Part shown: piece by piece, positions 7,954-17,469 of the stretch | Position numbering within the stretch: position 1 is the stretch's first letter | Layout: every line of letters begins with the position of its first letter | From: Cytophaga hutchinsonii ATCC 33406 | GTDB taxonomy: Bacteria > Bacteroidota > Bacteroidia > Cytophagales > Cytophagaceae | NCBI RefSeq assembly: GCF_000014145.1 | Contig: NC_008255.1 | Location: 993,501 to 1,057,500, forward strand | Length of the DNA stretch: 64,000 nucleotides | Direction: 5' to 3' | Notes under the pieces: model-generated | Databases searched by the model: none | What the model was told of the DNA's origin: nothing | Seen by the model: the letters and a program-made list of their open reading frames with translations, nothing else | Program-made: the position numbers and the translations under genes

Positions 7954-10900
7954 TTATTTAACTGCTATTTTAGTTGTGTACAGGTTATTTTCAGAAAGCA
8001 CCTTTACCACATAAATACCCGCTTTAGCAGATAATTTAGTAGTGAAGGAACCCGCATCCGTTGTTCCTTCCGCGATTCTGTTTCCTGTTAGGTCATACAC
8101 TTCCACCTGCTGAATGTTGCTGTTCATTGTAACAACCAGCATATCTTCGTTCATGTAAGCTTTTAAAGCATTATTTGTTTTTGCTTTAGAAGCTGAAGTA
8201 GTAATGTTTTCAGTGCCTACACGTAGTATGTATGGTGTTGCCGGGTTTGTTGCCACGGTTACGGCAGGGTTCTGTGTTAAGTTGTGCAGTGCTCCATCCG
8301 GGAAGATCAGGTATACCGATTTGAAAGTATCAAAAGCGTCTTTGTTTGTGAAAGACAGGGTATAGTTAGAAGTAGTGGTAGTAGTGATGTTCAAGGGAAT
8401 ATCAACGGTATTTGTAAGGGGCGCCAGGCTGTTAATGATCAGTTTTGTTGTATCGGCTAATGTATACAGGTTAGGAGTGTTCGTTCCAGTATTGCGCATT
8501 TTACCGGCATCATATCCCAGATCAAAACCATTTGTAGCAGCATCAGTAAACAGGATAACGGTTTCATCGGTAAATGTACCGTTTGACGCCTGTAAGCGGA
8601 TGATGTTATCAGCCACAGCGGTACGGGCATAGGAAGTAGTCTGTGCAACATCTCTGGCACTTGAAGGGATTGTTACCGAAGCGGTTCCGCCCGTTCCGTC
8701 AGTTTCCACCTGGAAGCCCTGCATGGGTGCCACATATCCATTCACAATTACACCAGTACCGATTCCTGTTACAGAAGAATATACATTGAATGTATTGTTG
8801 TTAAACACATAGTAATTACCTGAAGTACCTGATCCGGTAATTCCACCTAAGAATAAGTTAGACGGATAAGGGTTACCTGCAAAGAAGTCTTTTACAGAAG
8901 TATTTACCGGGCAAGAAGAAGAATAGCTTGCAGCAGCATGATTATAAGTACCCGTGAATGTAACGGTGTTCACTCCGTTTGCAGGCGTTCCTGAAGCAGG
9001 GAAGAACATAGAAAGCGCATCCCCCTGTGCCAGCGGAGTACTCATGTCATAAATACCAAAGAATTTGTTTGTAGAGCAGTCCAGATCAAGTAAACGGGAT
9101 TGGCTTCCTGATACTACAGGATATTCATCGGCGATGTCAGCAGCGGTAACACCAGCTAAGGGAGAGGCAATATAATGCGTTTTGGCCGGTACAAAGTTAC
9201 GGATCACTTTCATGTTTCCGCTGATTGAACCAGAACCAGCAGCGTCGATTTTAGCTGTTGCCAGGTTCAGGGTAAGATTTCCGCCGGAAGCAAGTGTACC
9301 GGCGGTAAGTGTTACCAGTCCGTTTACGCGCAGCGGAGAAGATAATGTAAGAGAGGAGTTGTTGAGATTTAGCCCTTCAAATATTTCACCTCCTGTAGTT
9401 GAAAGAGTCTGTGCTGCGGTACCGTTGAATGTTACGGTTTTGCCTGTTTCCGTAAATGCTGCAGCAGAGTAGCTGGTCCAGTTACCGGCTACACTTAACT
9501 CATAAGCAGCAAGTGCTAATACCGAAGTACCGCTCAGGGTAAGGTTGTGTACATCCAGGTTGCCATCAGGTGTTTTAGTGCCAGAACCGCTTAATGTAAG
9601 GTTTGCATATGGGGTAGGATTGGCAGTAGTGATTGTCTGTGCTGCACCGGCATAGTTTACAGTACTTGCAGCGCCCAGCGTAAGGGACGTTGCTCCTGCA
9701 TCAATGGCATTGGATCCTGATGTACCGTAAAGTCCATCAGGATGTACGAGCGAAATTGTTCCATTGATTGTTATATCTCCTGTACCGATGATGGTATTGT
9801 TTGTTTGCGCAAGAGTTAATGTGCCGTTGTTCAGCAACTCCACACCTGTATCCAGATAAAGAAAGAAATCGTTTGTGCTGTTGACTTCCAATTCGGAACC
9901 GGTTTGTACAGATATTTCTGTAGAGTTGAAATCAACTACATAAAGAATTGTCGGTGCGCTGGCTTTTAAAATAACATGCGTATTATTTAAAACACTTAAT
10001 CCGCTCAATACATCCTGGTCTGTTACATTTGTCACCGTAATAGTACCGCCGCTGTTAAAGATCAACGAATCCGAACCGTCAAAGGCCGGTGAATTTCTGT
10101 TAGGTGTCCAGCTTGCAGGATTTGCCCAGGATCCCGAACTTCCTGCTGTCCAGGTGTAAGTGCCTTTATTTGTCTTGCCGGATGTTGAACCGCCAGGCAG
10201 TAAATAGTTTTCAGTATTTGTACCAGCCAGTTTGTTGAATTCAAACACCGAGAAATGATAGGTTGTTGAAGGATTTAATCCGGTAACTGTTACCGCGTTT
10301 CCAGAACCGATGTAAACAGGGAAAGCAGTACCAATAGGTGTTGTAGATGCTCCATATGTACTGGAAGCATTATAGGAGGTGAGATCTACAGGTGTAGCGC
10401 TGATCGGGCTTGCTTCCTGAGCGAGTACTATGCGTTGTGAACCATTGCCACCGGTAAAATTTAACGAGATGGAATTAAGGGTTTTGGATATAACAGAAAT
10501 AGAAGATTGCACCGTTGGACTGGCAATGGCAACATAACCGTCAATTTCAATATAATCTGTAATTAAGGTTTTTGTAGCTGTAACACCTCCATTGTAGCCA
10601 TACAGACGAAAATTAATAGTGGAGGTAGACGAGACATCCGGAATATCAAGAGGAAAAGCTGTTGATGTCAAGGTTACAGCAGTTGCAGCAGTTGAGGCAC
10701 TGGTTATGCTTGAATATCCGGATCCTTTGTCATAAGCTACAGTAAGCGTACGTGGTCCGCCATTACCTCTTGCAGCTTTAACAATGATCTGGCTGATGTT
10801 TACTTCATAGCCGGCAGCTGGAGTGACAGAAAGCTGTAAATAAGTATTTGAATTGTCTGGATATGATAGAGTTCCAGGCCAGCTGGATGATGTTAGCGTA

Positions 10901-11109
10901 ATAGCGCCAGTGCCGATTGCACAAGATAATCCACTTGCTACAGAGGCCGTGTTTAGTGTAACATTTGAGACCGAAGCCGTACCTGTTTGTGTAGAACAGG
11001 TGCCGGAATTGAAATTGTACGTACCTATTGTTTGTCCAAAACTCCATGTGCTCACACAGGCAAGAACGAATAATAGCACTATTTTTTTAGCTGAGTAAAA
11101 ATATTTCAT
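7954..11109 (-). CDS. Large T9SS-sorted surface protein (copy 2)
   Basis: A 1051-residue paralogue of the protein at 3588-6749. The signal peptide (MKYFYSAKKIVLLFVLACVS, then SFGQ) and N-terminal third differ at many positions from copy 1. From roughly residue 440 onward the two are almost identical, including the T9SS type A C-terminal domain (VEVYDLTGNRIAEG ... YTTKIAVK). A fibronectin III-like stretch (NPSTTYHFSVFEFN) precedes the repeated beta-strand region. Expected at the cell surface or released. Function unknown; an adhesin or matrix component is a reasonable guess given the neighbouring polysaccharide genes. Confidence 0.9.
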   Translation of the reverse strand: MKYFYSAKKIVLLFVLACVSTWSFGQTIGTYNFNSGTCSTQTGTASVSNVTLNTASVASGLSCAIGTGAITLTSSSWPGTLSYPDNSNTYLQLSVTPAAGYEVNISQIIVKAARGNGGPRTLTVAYDKGSGYSSITSASTAATAVTLTSTAFPLDIPDVSSTSTINFRLYGYNGGVTATKTLITDYIEIDGYVAIASPTVQSSISVISKTLNSISLNFTGGNGSQRIVLAQEASPISATPVDLTSYNASSTYGASTTPIGTAFPVYIGSGNAVTVTGLNPSTTYHFSVFEFNKLAGTNTENYLLPGGSTSGKTNKGTYTWTAGSSGSWANPASWTPNRNSPAFDGSDSLIFNSGGTITVTNVTDQDVLSGLSVLNNTHVILKASAPTILYVVDFNSTEISVQTGSELEVNSTNDFFLYLDTGVELLNNGTLTLAQTNNTIIGTGDITINGTISLVHPDGLYGTSGSNAIDAGATSLTLGAASTVNYAGAAQTITTANPTPYANLTLSGSGTKTPDGNLDVHNLTLSGTSVLALAAYELSVAGNWTSYSAAAFTETGKTVTFNGTAAQTLSTTGGEIFEGLNLNNSSLTLSSPLRVNGLVTLTAGTLASGGNLTLNLATAKIDAAGSGSISGNMKVIRNFVPAKTHYIASPLAGVTAADIADEYPVVSGSQSRLLDLDCSTNKFFGIYDMSTPLAQGDALSMFFPASGTPANGVNTVTFTGTYNHAAASYSSSCPVNTSVKDFFAGNPYPSNLFLGGITGSGTSGNYYVFNNNTFNVYSSVTGIGTGVIVNGYVAPMQGFQVETDGTGGTASVTIPSSARDVAQTTSYARTAVADNIIRLQASNGTFTDETVILFTDAATNGFDLGYDAGKMRNTGTNTPNLYTLADTTKLIINSLAPLTNTVDIPLNITTTTTSNYTLSFTNKDAFDTFKSVYLIFPDGALHNLTQNPAVTVATNPATPYILRVGTENITTSASKAKTNNALKAYMNEDMLVVTMNSNIQQVEVYDLTGNRIAEGTTDAGSFTTKLSAKAGIYVVKVLSENNLYTTKIAVK

Positions 11110-11507
11110 AGCGTTTTATTTAAAGTTTGAAAGAATTATGCAATTAATGCACGTTGAACTATAGTGTTTTATAGGAGAATTATTATTATAATTTAATTAA
11201 ACAAAAGTTGTAATGTGTAATGATGTTTATATGAATAAAAATACATATTACTTATTTAAAAACCTGATTAGTTTTAGTGAAATTTATTTTTTTAACAATT
11301 GTATTGCATAAATCAAATATAAAATAATGTTTATTTAATATTCCCCAAAAAAGTGCTTGCCGGCACGTTTAAATTTATAATATACTGGTACTTAAAAAAT
11401 ATAAAATCGTGTTGTGCTAAATAGAAGTAATTTTTCATTGGCAGGTCTCCATTTGGATTTTTTTTATATATTTACAGTATGTCTTATTATGCATATATTT
11501 CAAAATA
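11110..11507. other. Divergent AT-rich promoter region
   Basis: 398 bases without a gene, between the minus-strand surface protein gene and the plus-strand polysaccharide export operon. It must hold promoters for both. I could not place a convincing Bacteroidota -33/-7 pair (TTG, TAnnTTTG); the TTG near 11453 and tatattta near 11467 are too close together. No RNA gene or hairpin of note was seen. Confidence 0.45.
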
Positions 11508-12260
11508 ATGAATAATTTAACCATCAGGTATCTATTTTTAATAGCCGTATTTGCGTCTTTTTCCTGCGTATCACATAAAAAAGTGACTTTATTTCAAAAT
11601 AAAACGGTTGAGGTGGGGGATACGCTGTATCAAATGCGTTTTGCCTATAAAATACAGCCAAGAGATGTATTATTTGTAAGCATTACCAGCTACAATCAAA
11701 AAGCCACAGATTTTTTTAACGTGAAAACATCAGCAGAAACGGATGATCCGGTAGGAGTTGGTTATAAAGTTTCCGAAGAAGGATATATTACAATCCCGAT
11801 TCTGGATAGTGTATCAGTAAAAGGATTAAGTGTGCATGAAGTGCAGCAGAAGATTGCGCTGAAATTGAAGGATTATATTTCAGATGCATATGTATTGGTT
11901 GATCTGGCTAATTTTAATTTTACTGTGCTGGGTGATGTGAAATCGCCTGGCATGAAAACAGTATTAAAAGATAAAACCACTCTTATAGAAGCAATTGCTA
12001 TGGGGGGGGATTTTGCAGATTATGGAAACAGAAGAATCGTAAAACTGATACGGACAGAAGGCTCGAACTCTGTGAGCGTACAGTTGGATTTTACCGATAT
12101 TACATTGATAAATTCGCCCTACTATTATATTATGCCCAACGACGTAATATACGTAGAACCGCTGAAGGCAAAGATTGTGCGGTCAAACCTTTCACAGGTA
12201 ACTTTATTAGTAAGTCTTACAAGTCTTGCGGTTGTATTAATTAACATTGTAGGCAGATAG
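11508..12260 (+). CDS. Polysaccharide export outer-membrane lipoprotein, Wza-like
   Basis: 250 residues. The signal ends in a lipobox (FASFSC, Cys 20), so it is a lipoprotein. A polysaccharide export domain follows (YKIQPRDVLFVSITSYNQ through KLKDYISDAYVLVDL), then an SLBB-like domain (NFTVLGDVKSPGMKTVLKDK). The C-terminal hydrophobic segment (LLVSLTSLAVVLINIVG) probably crosses the outer membrane, as in Wza/Kps-type export pores. It starts the main operon; the Wzc-like gene begins 16 bases after its stop, so the two should act as one export machine across the envelope. Confidence 0.92.
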   Translation: MNNLTIRYLFLIAVFASFSCVSHKKVTLFQNKTVEVGDTLYQMRFAYKIQPRDVLFVSITSYNQKATDFFNVKTSAETDDPVGVGYKVSEEGYITIPILDSVSVKGLSVHEVQQKIALKLKDYISDAYVLVDLANFNFTVLGDVKSPGMKTVLKDKTTLIEAIAMGGDFADYGNRRIVKLIRTEGSNSVSVQLDFTDITLINSPYYYIMPNDVIYVEPLKAKIVRSNLSQVTLLVSLTSLAVVLINIVGR

Positions 12261-12276
12261 TATATTATAAGTAAGA

Positions 12277-14637
12277 ATGGCAAAGAAAGAAAATAATACC
12301 ATAGATTTTAAAGGGATTATACAAAAGCTACTATCCTACTGGATGTTTTTTCTGGTTTCTGTAAGTATCTGTTATATAGCGGCACGGGTTTATTTACATT
12401 ATACTACTGCTACATACAGGGCAGCTACCACAATTTTGATCAAAGATGATACAAAATCATTAGGGCTTGAAGAATCATCGTTATTTAATGAGAACAAAAA
12501 GGTAGGGAATGAATTGGCGCTTATAAAATCCTATGATCTTGTTGAAAAGACGATCAATCAGTTGGATTTTGATGTTTCTTATTATCATAAAGGTGATATT
12601 AAAGACGTAGAGCTGTATCACAAAAATCCGTTTACGGTATTACTGGATTCTGGTGCACACCATCACGGTCCTATCTACATCGATTTCAAATCGCCTACAA
12701 CGTTTCAATTGCGAATAGGGGAAAAAAACGTAATCAACGAAATCTATGCCGTTAATACGCCGATACATTCTAATGGGTTAAATTTTACTATCGTATGTGA
12801 CTCATTGAACCAGCACCGCCCGGTAAATTATAATGTATATTTTATCATTCATAAACATGAACAGCTGGTACAGCAATATACCAACTACATGGGCATTGCA
12901 CGTGCAGGTAAAGAAGCACCCGGTATTGTGGAACTTTCTATAATGGGTACCGTGCCCGAAAAATTGGTAGCCTTTTTAAATACGCATACACAAACGTATA
13001 TCAAAAGCGGTATTGATGAAAAAAACATTACAGCTATAAATACGATACGGTTTATTGATGAACAATTAGGAGAGGTTTCAAAATCATTGAACTCTGCTGA
13101 AACGGATTTAGAGTCTTTCCGAAAAAAACATAAAGTGATGGACATCAGTTCATCGGCTGAAGGCATCAAAGCAAACCTGGATGATCTGGAAAAACAAAAA
13201 TCCATGGAGCTGCTCAAAGCCAAATATTACGAATACCTCTATGCGTATCTGAGACAGGATAAAAACTTAAGTGAAGTTATTGCCCCGCATGTAATGGGCA
13301 TCGACGATAATTTATTGACGGAGTTAATCAGCGAGTTGATCGCATTGAATAATGAACGGAATGTAATCATGCGTTCTTCCACTACCAAAAATCCTTATTT
13401 AAAAGAACTGGACGGCAAGATTGCACATACAAAAGAAAGTTTGCTGGAAAGCATACGGAATGTGATCAGTACGGCTCAGATTACGCTTAATGATCTTAAC
13501 CAGCGCTTAGCCAAATATGAAACACAGTTATCTTTTCTGCCGCAAAACGAACGTACGTTAGTTGATATTCAGAGACGATTTAATTTAAATGACAATATTT
13601 ACAATTATTTATTACAAAAACGTGCAGAATCCGGTATTGCCAAAGCGTCAAACATTGCGCAATGTAAAGTAGTAGATGCCGCAAAAATATTTAATGTAGG
13701 TATGGTTGGCCCCAATGGAAATCTTATCCGTTCCCTTGCGCTGTTGATCGGATTTTTGGTTCCTATAGGTTTTATTATTGTACGCGAGGTTTTGAATAAT
13801 AAGGTCATGACTAAAGATGACGTTATCCGCAATACCAATATTCCTATTTTAGGTGTAATCGGTAATACAAATACAAAAGAAAATAATCTGGTTGTTTTGA
13901 ACAGACCCAAATCAGCTATTTCTGAAGCATTCCGTTCTATCCGGATTAACTTACAGTACTTAGCGCCGGATAAAGAACATAAAATAATTCTGGTAACATC
14001 TTCTGTAAGCGGAGAAGGGAAAAGCTTTTTCTCTACAAACTTAGCTTCCATAATGGCTTTGTCCGGCAAAAAAACATTGTTAATAGGTGCCGATTTACGT
14101 AAGCCTAAACTCTTTACTGATTTTGGACTCGACAATACTGTAGGTTTAAGTTCATGGCTCATAAATGCCGTAAAACTGGATGATGTTATTTTTAAAACAC
14201 AACAGGAAAATTTATTTATTCTGCCTGCGGGTCCAATCCCTCCTAATCCAGCTGAACTGTTGTCTGCAGCAAAATTAGACGAATTAGCAGCAGCCGTTCA
14301 AAAAGACTTCGATTATATTATTGTGGATACATCTCCGATCGGTCTTGTTTCGGATAGTCATATGCTGATGAAGTATTCTCATGTGAATTTGTATATTATC
14401 CGTCATAGTGTAACTGAAATTAAATTGCTGGATCGTTTAAACGATTTATACGAGGAGAAAAAAATAAAGAATCTTGCTATTGTTGTCAACGACCTGAAAG
14501 AGAAATCCGGCACATTCGGTTATGGTTACGGTTATGGTTACGGCTATGGTTACGGTTATGGCTATTACGAAGAGGATAAACGTAACACTTCTTTTTTAAA
14601 GAAATTTATCTCGAAATTGCCCTTCAGAAAAAAATAA
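12277..14637 (+). CDS. Wzc-like polysaccharide co-polymerase / tyrosine autokinase
   Basis: 786 residues, full length for a Wzc fusion. The N-terminal Wzz-type domain is bounded by two membrane helices (about 14-38 and 486-508) with a long periplasmic coiled-coil part between them. The cytoplasmic BY-kinase domain shows Walker A (SSVSGEGKS, ~575), Walker A' (IGADLRKPKL, ~602) and Walker B (IIVDTSPIG, ~681). The tail has eight Gly-Tyr pairs plus one extra Tyr (about 748-764), the expected autophosphorylation cluster in an unusually regular form. It controls chain length and export together with the Wza-like lipoprotein upstream. Confidence 0.93.
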   Translation: MAKKENNTIDFKGIIQKLLSYWMFFLVSVSICYIAARVYLHYTTATYRAATTILIKDDTKSLGLEESSLFNENKKVGNELALIKSYDLVEKTINQLDFDVSYYHKGDIKDVELYHKNPFTVLLDSGAHHHGPIYIDFKSPTTFQLRIGEKNVINEIYAVNTPIHSNGLNFTIVCDSLNQHRPVNYNVYFIIHKHEQLVQQYTNYMGIARAGKEAPGIVELSIMGTVPEKLVAFLNTHTQTYIKSGIDEKNITAINTIRFIDEQLGEVSKSLNSAETDLESFRKKHKVMDISSSAEGIKANLDDLEKQKSMELLKAKYYEYLYAYLRQDKNLSEVIAPHVMGIDDNLLTELISELIALNNERNVIMRSSTTKNPYLKELDGKIAHTKESLLESIRNVISTAQITLNDLNQRLAKYETQLSFLPQNERTLVDIQRRFNLNDNIYNYLLQKRAESGIAKASNIAQCKVVDAAKIFNVGMVGPNGNLIRSLALLIGFLVPIGFIIVREVLNNKVMTKDDVIRNTNIPILGVIGNTNTKENNLVVLNRPKSAISEAFRSIRINLQYLAPDKEHKIILVTSSVSGEGKSFFSTNLASIMALSGKKTLLIGADLRKPKLFTDFGLDNTVGLSSWLINAVKLDDVIFKTQQENLFILPAGPIPPNPAELLSAAKLDELAAAVQKDFDYIIVDTSPIGLVSDSHMLMKYSHVNLYIIRHSVTEIKLLDRLNDLYEEKKIKNLAIVVNDLKEKSGTFGYGYGYGYGYGYGYGYYEEDKRNTSFLKKFISKLPFRKK

Positions 14638-14729
14638 AAAAACGTGTAAAGCATAATCAGTTGTATAATATTTAATGGATACAGCAGATTTATGTAAAAC
14701 ATATATCTGGCATTGAATGCTGTTGGAAA

Positions 14730-16025
14730 ATGAGAAGTTATTTATTGAAAATTTATTCTAATAATAAAGTACAGACAGTTATTCATTTCGGAATCGGACA
14801 AGGTATATTGCAATTTTTAAATCTGCTTGTCGGATTTTTGCTTCTCAGATGGTTAACTAAAGAAAATTTCGCTCAGTTCAGTATCGTATTCGGTTTTCAA
14901 TCAATGATTACAACATTGGTAGATCTTGGTATCAGCGGAGCTATTATCGCATTGGTGGCAAACAGAGTGAACGATAAACTGGTTGTAGGCAGTTATATAA
15001 AAGCAGCAAGACAGTATCGTTCATTTTTATCTCTTTTTGTTGTTCCTGCTATAGGTATTGCTTTTTTTTATATCACGGTTAAATATAACTGGGGCTATCA
15101 CATACAATTTTTTTTCTTTTTAAGCTTAGTTGTAACCATTTGGTCTCAGGCTAATTTTGTGTATTACAATTCTGTGCTGCAGATGCATAAAAGAATGAAT
15201 GAATCTTACCGCCCACAGATAGTTGCGGCTTTCGGCAGGTTGATAATTTTAGCAGCGCTTTATTTTTTACAATACATTAATGCAGCATGTGTAATACTTG
15301 TAAATTTAGCAACACAGATATGGAACGGGTTTCAATTTAAAAGACATACAAAGGACAACATAGAAGAACCGGAAGTTGTTGATGCAGAAGTTAAAAGAAG
15401 CCTGATGAAATACATCAAACCGATGTTGCCAAGCGTAATCTTTTTTTCTGTACAATCGCAGATTTCATTATTTATCATAAGTCTGTTTGGTAATATTGAT
15501 TCTGTTGCAGATGTTTCTGCATTAGGGCGGTTGAGTCAGATTTTTATTTTTTTAACTACCTTTAACGGCGTAATCATTACACCTTACATTGCACGTATCG
15601 ATAATAAATCCCTTTTTATTAAACGCTATATACAAATAACTACAGGGGCAATTATTATTGCATGTTTTATGATAGGAGTTAGTTTGTTCTTCCCTAAAAT
15701 TCTCCTATTTATAATCGGAGAAAAATATTATAATCTTGAAAAGGAAATGCAGTTAACAATTATAACAACATGCATTGGATATCTTACCGGAGTTCTATGG
15801 ACAATTCATAGTTCGGCCAGATGGATATTTGTTTGGGCATCTCCATTATTTATCGCCGTTACGCTGGCAAGCCAGGTACTTTCTGTTTTTATCTTTGACT
15901 TATCAAGTACTACGGGAGTTATTAAAATGAATTTGATCGGAACAGTTTTCGCATTGATGGTTCAGCTATTAATATGTTATTTTGGATTTAGAAAACTGAA
16001 ACATAATCCTATTATTACATTATGA
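14730..16025 (+). CDS. Polysaccharide flippase, Wzx/MATE-like membrane protein
   Basis: 431 residues with about twelve predicted hydrophobic helices and few soluble loops. The start (TVIHFGIGQGILQFLNLLVGFLLLRWL) resembles polysaccharide transporter/Wzx proteins, which flip undecaprenyl-linked repeat units to the periplasmic side. It follows the co-polymerase gene by 92 bases and precedes a sugar-transfer gene, the usual place for a flippase. No signal peptide beyond the first helix. Family assignment rests on topology and context, since this family is poorly conserved in sequence. Confidence 0.82.
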   Translation: MRSYLLKIYSNNKVQTVIHFGIGQGILQFLNLLVGFLLLRWLTKENFAQFSIVFGFQSMITTLVDLGISGAIIALVANRVNDKLVVGSYIKAARQYRSFLSLFVVPAIGIAFFYITVKYNWGYHIQFFFFLSLVVTIWSQANFVYYNSVLQMHKRMNESYRPQIVAAFGRLIILAALYFLQYINAACVILVNLATQIWNGFQFKRHTKDNIEEPEVVDAEVKRSLMKYIKPMLPSVIFFSVQSQISLFIISLFGNIDSVADVSALGRLSQIFIFLTTFNGVIITPYIARIDNKSLFIKRYIQITTGAIIIACFMIGVSLFFPKILLFIIGEKYYNLEKEMQLTIITTCIGYLTGVLWTIHSSARWIFVWASPLFIAVTLASQVLSVFIFDLSSTTGVIKMNLIGTVFALMVQLLICYFGFRKLKHNPIITL

Positions 16026-16037
16026 TCATAATATAAG

Positions 16038-16955
16038 ATGAAAAATAAAATAGCTTTTATCATCCCGTATTTTGGAAAACTACCTCAATATTTTCCTTTA
16101 TTTCTTAATTCGATTAAAGATCAACCCTTTGATGTATTATTTTTTTCCGATATAAAAAAGCCGCAAAATCTTACAGATAATATTAAATGGATTTCGTTTT
16201 CATTTTCTGAATTACAGAATATGATTGCCAAAAAAATAAACATAGATATAAATCTGCATAGCCCGTATAAATTATGTGATTACAAACCCAGCTATGGCTT
16301 GTGTTTTGAAGATTACCTTTCAGAATATCAGTTTTGGGGATCTTTGGATGTTGATACAGTTGTAGGGAATTTTGGCGCATTTGTCACAACGGAAAGATTG
16401 CAGGATATTGATATGTACAGTGCCGTGAAAGAATATGTTTCAGGCGCATTGTTTATTATGCGCAACAATGATTACTGTAATAACCTTTTTAAGAAAAGTA
16501 AAGACTGGAAAATAATTTTTCAAAATCCGCTTCATGTAGGTTTTGATGAATGCTGCGGAAGTGTTTATGTAGAGTTGAAAGCGGGTAAGAGTATCTTTGA
16601 ATTAAATATGCCCGCTGAAAGTTTTACTGAAGTTGTTTTTAAAGAACAGGCATTCGGTTTACGGACATTGTTTGAAAACACGATACTTGAACCGCGTGGC
16701 AGAACTCCTGTGGAAATCAATAACAGGAGTGTGAAATACGATGGCGTGGAGTATATTATGGTTCATTTTATTTATTTTAAAGCAAGGTATTACTTCTACA
16801 TAAATCCCTCATTAGTTAAATTACAATCGTATTACCTGAATGGTCTGGGTAATTTTAAAAACAAACCTACATCCCTACGGATGGCATTTTCTAAAAATCT
16901 TCTAAATGCCATCATTAAAAAGATTAACATAAATATTAAAAAGTTAAAATTTTAA
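16038..16955 (+). CDS. DUF6625-like putative glycosyltransferase
   Basis: 305 residues, starting [21 protein letters not shown], a beta-strand opening typical of the DUF6625 family found in polysaccharide loci. A likely metal/nucleotide-sugar site is [14 protein letters not shown] (LDVD, a DxD-like motif), after the CDYKPSYG segment the family shares. No membrane helix seen. It lies 12 bases after the flippase gene and 10 before the acetyltransferase, so it is in the operon. Activity is inferred from fold and context only. Confidence 0.75.
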   Translation: MKNKIAFIIPYFGKLPQYFPLFLNSIKDQPFDVLFFSDIKKPQNLTDNIKWISFSFSELQNMIAKKINIDINLHSPYKLCDYKPSYGLCFEDYLSEYQFWGSLDVDTVVGNFGAFVTTERLQDIDMYSAVKEYVSGALFIMRNNDYCNNLFKKSKDWKIIFQNPLHVGFDECCGSVYVELKAGKSIFELNMPAESFTEVVFKEQAFGLRTLFENTILEPRGRTPVEINNRSVKYDGVEYIMVHFIYFKARYYFYINPSLVKLQSYYLNGLGNFKNKPTSLRMAFSKNLLNAIIKKININIKKLKF

Positions 16956-16965
16956 ATTAGACATC

Positions 16966-17457
16966 ATGGGTATTCTTACAAAATTATATTTGAAATTTGA
17001 AGCTACAATGAATGCACAACGCAGACTTGCACTCAAAAAAAGACTGAAATTTTGTGGGGATAATGTGTCCATTGACCCGACCAGTACCATAATGGTGCCT
17101 GGTAAAATGACCATCGGCCACAATAGTATGATATCGTGTTATACTACTATATATGCAACCTTCGGTGTTGAGATCGGTAACAATTCTATGATTTCCAGTA
17201 ATTGCGGAATTTCCTCCTATGGGCATAAGCAACATTCATTAAACAGGCAGGCCGACGTTGCTGAGGATGTTAATTTTTCGAAGCCGGTGATTATTGGAAA
17301 TAATGTTTGGGTAGGAATGAATGCATGTATTTTGCCTGGTGTTTGTATTGGAGATAATTCAATTGTAGGTTCAGGTAGCGTGGTTACTAAAAATGTACCT
17401 GCTAATGAAGTTTGGGCAGGTAATCCAGCCCGGTTTATAAAAAAACTTGATCTTTAA
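16966..17457 (+). CDS. Hexapeptide-repeat O-acetyltransferase
   Basis: 163 residues with left-handed beta-helix hexapeptides from about residue 40 ([19 protein letters not shown], then [18 protein letters not shown] and [16 protein letters not shown]), ending in the usual [11 protein letters not shown]. The catalytic His of this family is likely the one in SSYGHKQH. It should acetylate a sugar of the repeat unit using acetyl-CoA in the cytoplasm. It is tightly packed between the DUF6625-like gene and a GT2 gene (10 and 12 bases). Confidence 0.88.
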   Translation: MGILTKLYLKFEATMNAQRRLALKKRLKFCGDNVSIDPTSTIMVPGKMTIGHNSMISCYTTIYATFGVEIGNNSMISSNCGISSYGHKQHSLNRQADVAEDVNFSKPVIIGNNVWVGMNACILPGVCIGDNSIVGSGSVVTKNVPANEVWAGNPARFIKKLDL

Positions 17458-17469
17458 AATCAATATTAT

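Larger units (their letters stand above)
7080..11109. repeat. Tandem duplication, copy 2 (exosortase / PID-CTERM / T9SS protein unit)
   Basis: Second copy of the unit at 2714-6749, in direct orientation. No insertion-sequence ends or transposase flank it. The DNA just upstream of the two large genes does not match (6750 onward versus 11110 onward), so each copy has its own promoter region. Confidence 0.95.

Noticed and set aside
2714-11109. The duplicated block as a composite transposon
   Set aside because: No transposase, terminal inverted repeats or target-site duplication could be seen at the edges. Unequal recombination is a simpler explanation.
11400-11507. JUMPstart/ops-like element before the export operon
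   Set aside because: The GGCGGTAG-type core is absent, and such elements are not typical of this phylum.
13605-14162. 185-residue minus-strand open frame opposite the Wzc-like kinase domain
   Set aside because: It is antisense to the conserved Walker motifs and shows no domain of its own.
14512-14580. Repetitive ggttatggttac DNA as a possible CRISPR or microsatellite
   Set aside because: It encodes the Gly-Tyr tail of the kinase in frame. There are no spacers, so it is not a CRISPR array.
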